6,988 nucleotides of DNA. It comes from Longivirga sp036510975 (lineage in GTDB: Bacteria; Actinomycetota; Actinomycetes; S36-B12; CAIYMF01). Shown piece by piece: positions 5,778 through 6,988 of this stretch. How positions within the stretch are numbered: the first letter of the stretch is position 1; the number at the start of each line of letters is the position of its first letter. Where the stretch lies: NCBI GenBank assembly GCA_036510975.1, contig DATCCY010000142.1, positions 1 to 6,988 on the forward strand, in the 5' to 3' direction. Made by a program: the position numbers and the translations under genes. Under the pieces are notes generated by a model. It searched no databases. It worked only from the letters and a program-made list of their open reading frames with translations, and was not told the origin of the DNA.

Positions 5778-6761
5778 TCAGGCGAGGCGGGTGGCGATGA
5801 GGTGGCCGAGGTCGTGGCCGGAGGTCCAGGCGGTCTCGATCCGTGGGATCTCGCCCCACACGTCGCCGCAGAGCCCGACGGCACCGTCGAAGGCGTACGT
5901 CGAGGGCCGCTGCCGGCGCGGCCGGGCCAGCGACCAGCGGCGGACGTCGAACCAGGTGGGCTTCGAGGTCGCGCCGACCGCGTGCTCGAGCGCCTCGAGC
6001 AGGGCGCCGGACGCCGACGCCGGGGCGTCGAGGTGTCCGGCCGCGAGCACGGAGCCGCTGTGCGCGACCAGGACGGGGGCACCGTCGCCGCGGCGACGGC
6101 CGTCGTCGGCCACGGAGGCCAGCACGACGGAGTCGTTGACGAACATGGCGTCGAACTCGTGCCAGCACCGCTCGTCGTACGCCGCGACGAGCGTGAGCAC
6201 CGGGTCCCACCGCTGCGGCGCGAGCTCGCTGACCGCGGGGTCGTCGGCGGCCAGCAGGTCGGCCGCCTGCGGCCCGGGCATGGCGAGGACGACGGCGTCG
6301 AACCCCTCGCCGTCGACGAGCACCCCGCCCCCGCGCCGCTCGACGGTCTCCACCTCGCGCGGGTTCACCACGAGCGGCAGGTCCGCGGCGAGGTCCTCCA
6401 CCAGGCTGCGCAGCCCTGCGGGCGCGGCGTAGCGCATCGGGCCGGTGACCACTCCCTGCGGACCGTCGGGGCCGGAGACGTGGAACGTGTCGGTCCACGG
6501 GTGGGCCAGACCGCGCGCGACCCACGAGTCGACCACGGCCTGGAACCCCGGGGTGCCGGCCGTGAGGTAGGCGGCGCCGACGTCGACGACGCGGCCGTCG
6601 TAGGGCAGGCCGGTCTCGCGCAGCGTGGCTGTCGCCATCCGACCACCGATGCGGTGGCCGCGGTCGAGGACCGTGACCTCGACGCCGTGGCTGCGCAGCG
6701 CGAGGGCGGCCGCGACGCCGGAGATCCCCGCCCCCACGACGGCGACGCGACGGTCGCTCAT
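5778..6761 (-). CDS. Renalase-like FAD/NAD(P)-dependent amine-oxidase-fold oxidoreductase
   Basis: This 327-residue flavoprotein belongs to the NAD(P)-binding Rossmann / flavin amine oxidase superfamily and resembles bacterial renalase-like proteins. It opens with VAVVGAGISGVAAALAL (about 6-22), the dinucleotide GxGxxG loop. VTVLDRGHRIGGRM (29-42) follows, with the acidic residue at the end of strand 2 and the GGR motif after it. The C-terminus has AVGLCGDVWGEIPRIETAW and then TSGHDLG (about 294-319), the second FAD-binding motif (G-D-x-x-G plus the 'E-x-A-x-x-S-G' helix). Family members oxidise reduced or misformed nicotinamide cofactors or amines; the substrate here is unknown. The start is the ATG at 6759-6761, where the FAD motif sits at the usual distance. 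An open frame extends 54 codons further upstream, but that part is arginine/proline-rich and overlaps the preceding gene. The Shine-Dalgarno is weak. It is cytosolic, with no signal peptide. It lies 82 bases after the DUF3151-like gene, perhaps in one transcript. Confidence 0.88.
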   Translation of the reverse strand: MSDRRVAVVGAGISGVAAALALRSHGVEVTVLDRGHRIGGRMATATLRETGLPYDGRVVDVGAAYLTAGTPGFQAVVDSWVARGLAHPWTDTFHVSGPDGPQGVVTGPMRYAAPAGLRSLVEDLAADLPLVVNPREVETVERRGGGVLVDGEGFDAVVLAMPGPQAADLLAADDPAVSELAPQRWDPVLTLVAAYDERCWHEFDAMFVNDSVVLASVADDGRRRGDGAPVLVAHSGSVLAAGHLDAPASASGALLEALEHAVGATSKPTWFDVRRWSLARPRRQRPSTYAFDGAVGLCGDVWGEIPRIETAWTSGHDLGHLIATRLA

Positions 6762-6843
6762 GCCGCACGAGTCCGGCGCACGGCGAGGCGACGACCTGAC
6801 ACGGCGATGCGGCGCGCCCGGGGTAGGGCCATGGACGTGGCGC

Positions 6844-6988
6844 TCACCCCTCGAGCGCGTCGGCCGCGGCGGCGGACGAGTCGCGCAGGAAGAGCGTGCA
6901 GCGGGTGGCCTCGTCCTCCTCACCGATCTCGGCGGCCGCGCGGGCCAGCGCGTGCAGACAGCGCAGGAAGCCGCGGTTGGGCTCGTGC
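6844..6988 (-). CDS. DUF3151-like protein, C-terminal end (cut by window edge)
   Basis: These are the last 47 codons of a minus-strand gene, with stop TGA at 6844-6846. The peptide starts HEPNRGFLRCLHALARAAAE, continues IGEEDEATRCTLFLRDSS, and ends in an alanine-rich tail, ADALEG. From memory this matches the C-terminus of the actinobacterial DUF3151 family ('W-x-H-E-x-N-x-G-F-L-R-x-L'), whose members are about 130-150 residues and of unknown function; M. tuberculosis Rv0356c, next to purA (Rv0357c), is one. The nearby purA supports this reading. The fragment is short, so the family call is moderate, but its coding nature is clear from codon usage and the conserved-looking helix. Confidence 0.65.
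   Translation of the reverse strand, partial: HEPNRGFLRCLHALARAAAEIGEEDEATRCTLFLRDSSAAAADALEG

Noticed and set aside
5113..6432. Plus-strand open frame across the 5' part of egtB, the gap and the oxidoreductase
   Set aside because: It crosses two real genes on the other strand and an intergenic region with promoter and hairpin, and shows no domain.
6762..6923. Longer N-terminus for the FAD oxidoreductase (54 extra codons)
   Set aside because: The extension is basic and low-complexity, overlaps the end of the preceding gene, and would put the FAD-binding loop too far from the N-terminus for this family.

Overview
This is a high-GC window (roughly 70% G+C) with actinobacterial codon use. Every supported gene lies on the minus strand, so transcription runs right to left. 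The gene set (purA, an ergothioneine egtB-egtD pair, a DUF3151-like protein, two GNAT acetyltransferases and a class III aminotransferase) and the protein sequences suggest a Nocardioides-like member of the Actinomycetia. The genus is inference only; the class is well supported by GC content, GTG starts and the mycobacterial-type EgtB/EgtD.

Layout from right to left, in the direction of transcription: (1) 6844-6988, the C-terminal 47 codons of a DUF3151-like protein, cut by the window edge. (2) 5778-6761, a renalase-like FAD/NAD(P)-dependent amine-oxidase-fold oxidoreductase. (3) A 197-bp gap with a probable terminator, a good promoter candidate and a perfect 9-bp leader hairpin. (4) egtB (4291-5580) and egtD (3296-4294), joined by a 4-base GTGA stop/start overlap; these are the two core enzymes of ergothioneine synthesis. 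(5) A 129-bp gap with two inverted repeats, then purA (1880-3166), the first committed step from IMP to AMP. (6) Two GNAT acetyltransferase genes (1327-1803 and 451-1131). (7) 1-381, the N-terminal 127 codons of a class III PLP aminotransferase, cut by the left edge.

Most genes are conserved housekeeping or widespread accessory genes. EgtD trimethylates histidine to hercynine and EgtB attaches the sulfur donor with O2. No egtA, egtC or egtE is visible beside them, so the pathway must be completed elsewhere or by other enzymes.

The one structure the genes do not explain is a diverged 54-bp inverted repeat (1151-1204 and 1823-1876; 43 of 54 positions identical, no gaps) that brackets the small GNAT gene at 1327-1803. 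Its left copy is strikingly AT-rich for this genome. Each copy begins exactly 19 bases upstream of a GNAT start codon, but in opposite orientations, and the right copy stops 3 bases short of the purA stop codon. It may be a remnant of a small mobile cassette or a member of a dispersed intergenic repeat family. I see no transposase, CRISPR array, tRNA, rRNA or phage gene in the window.
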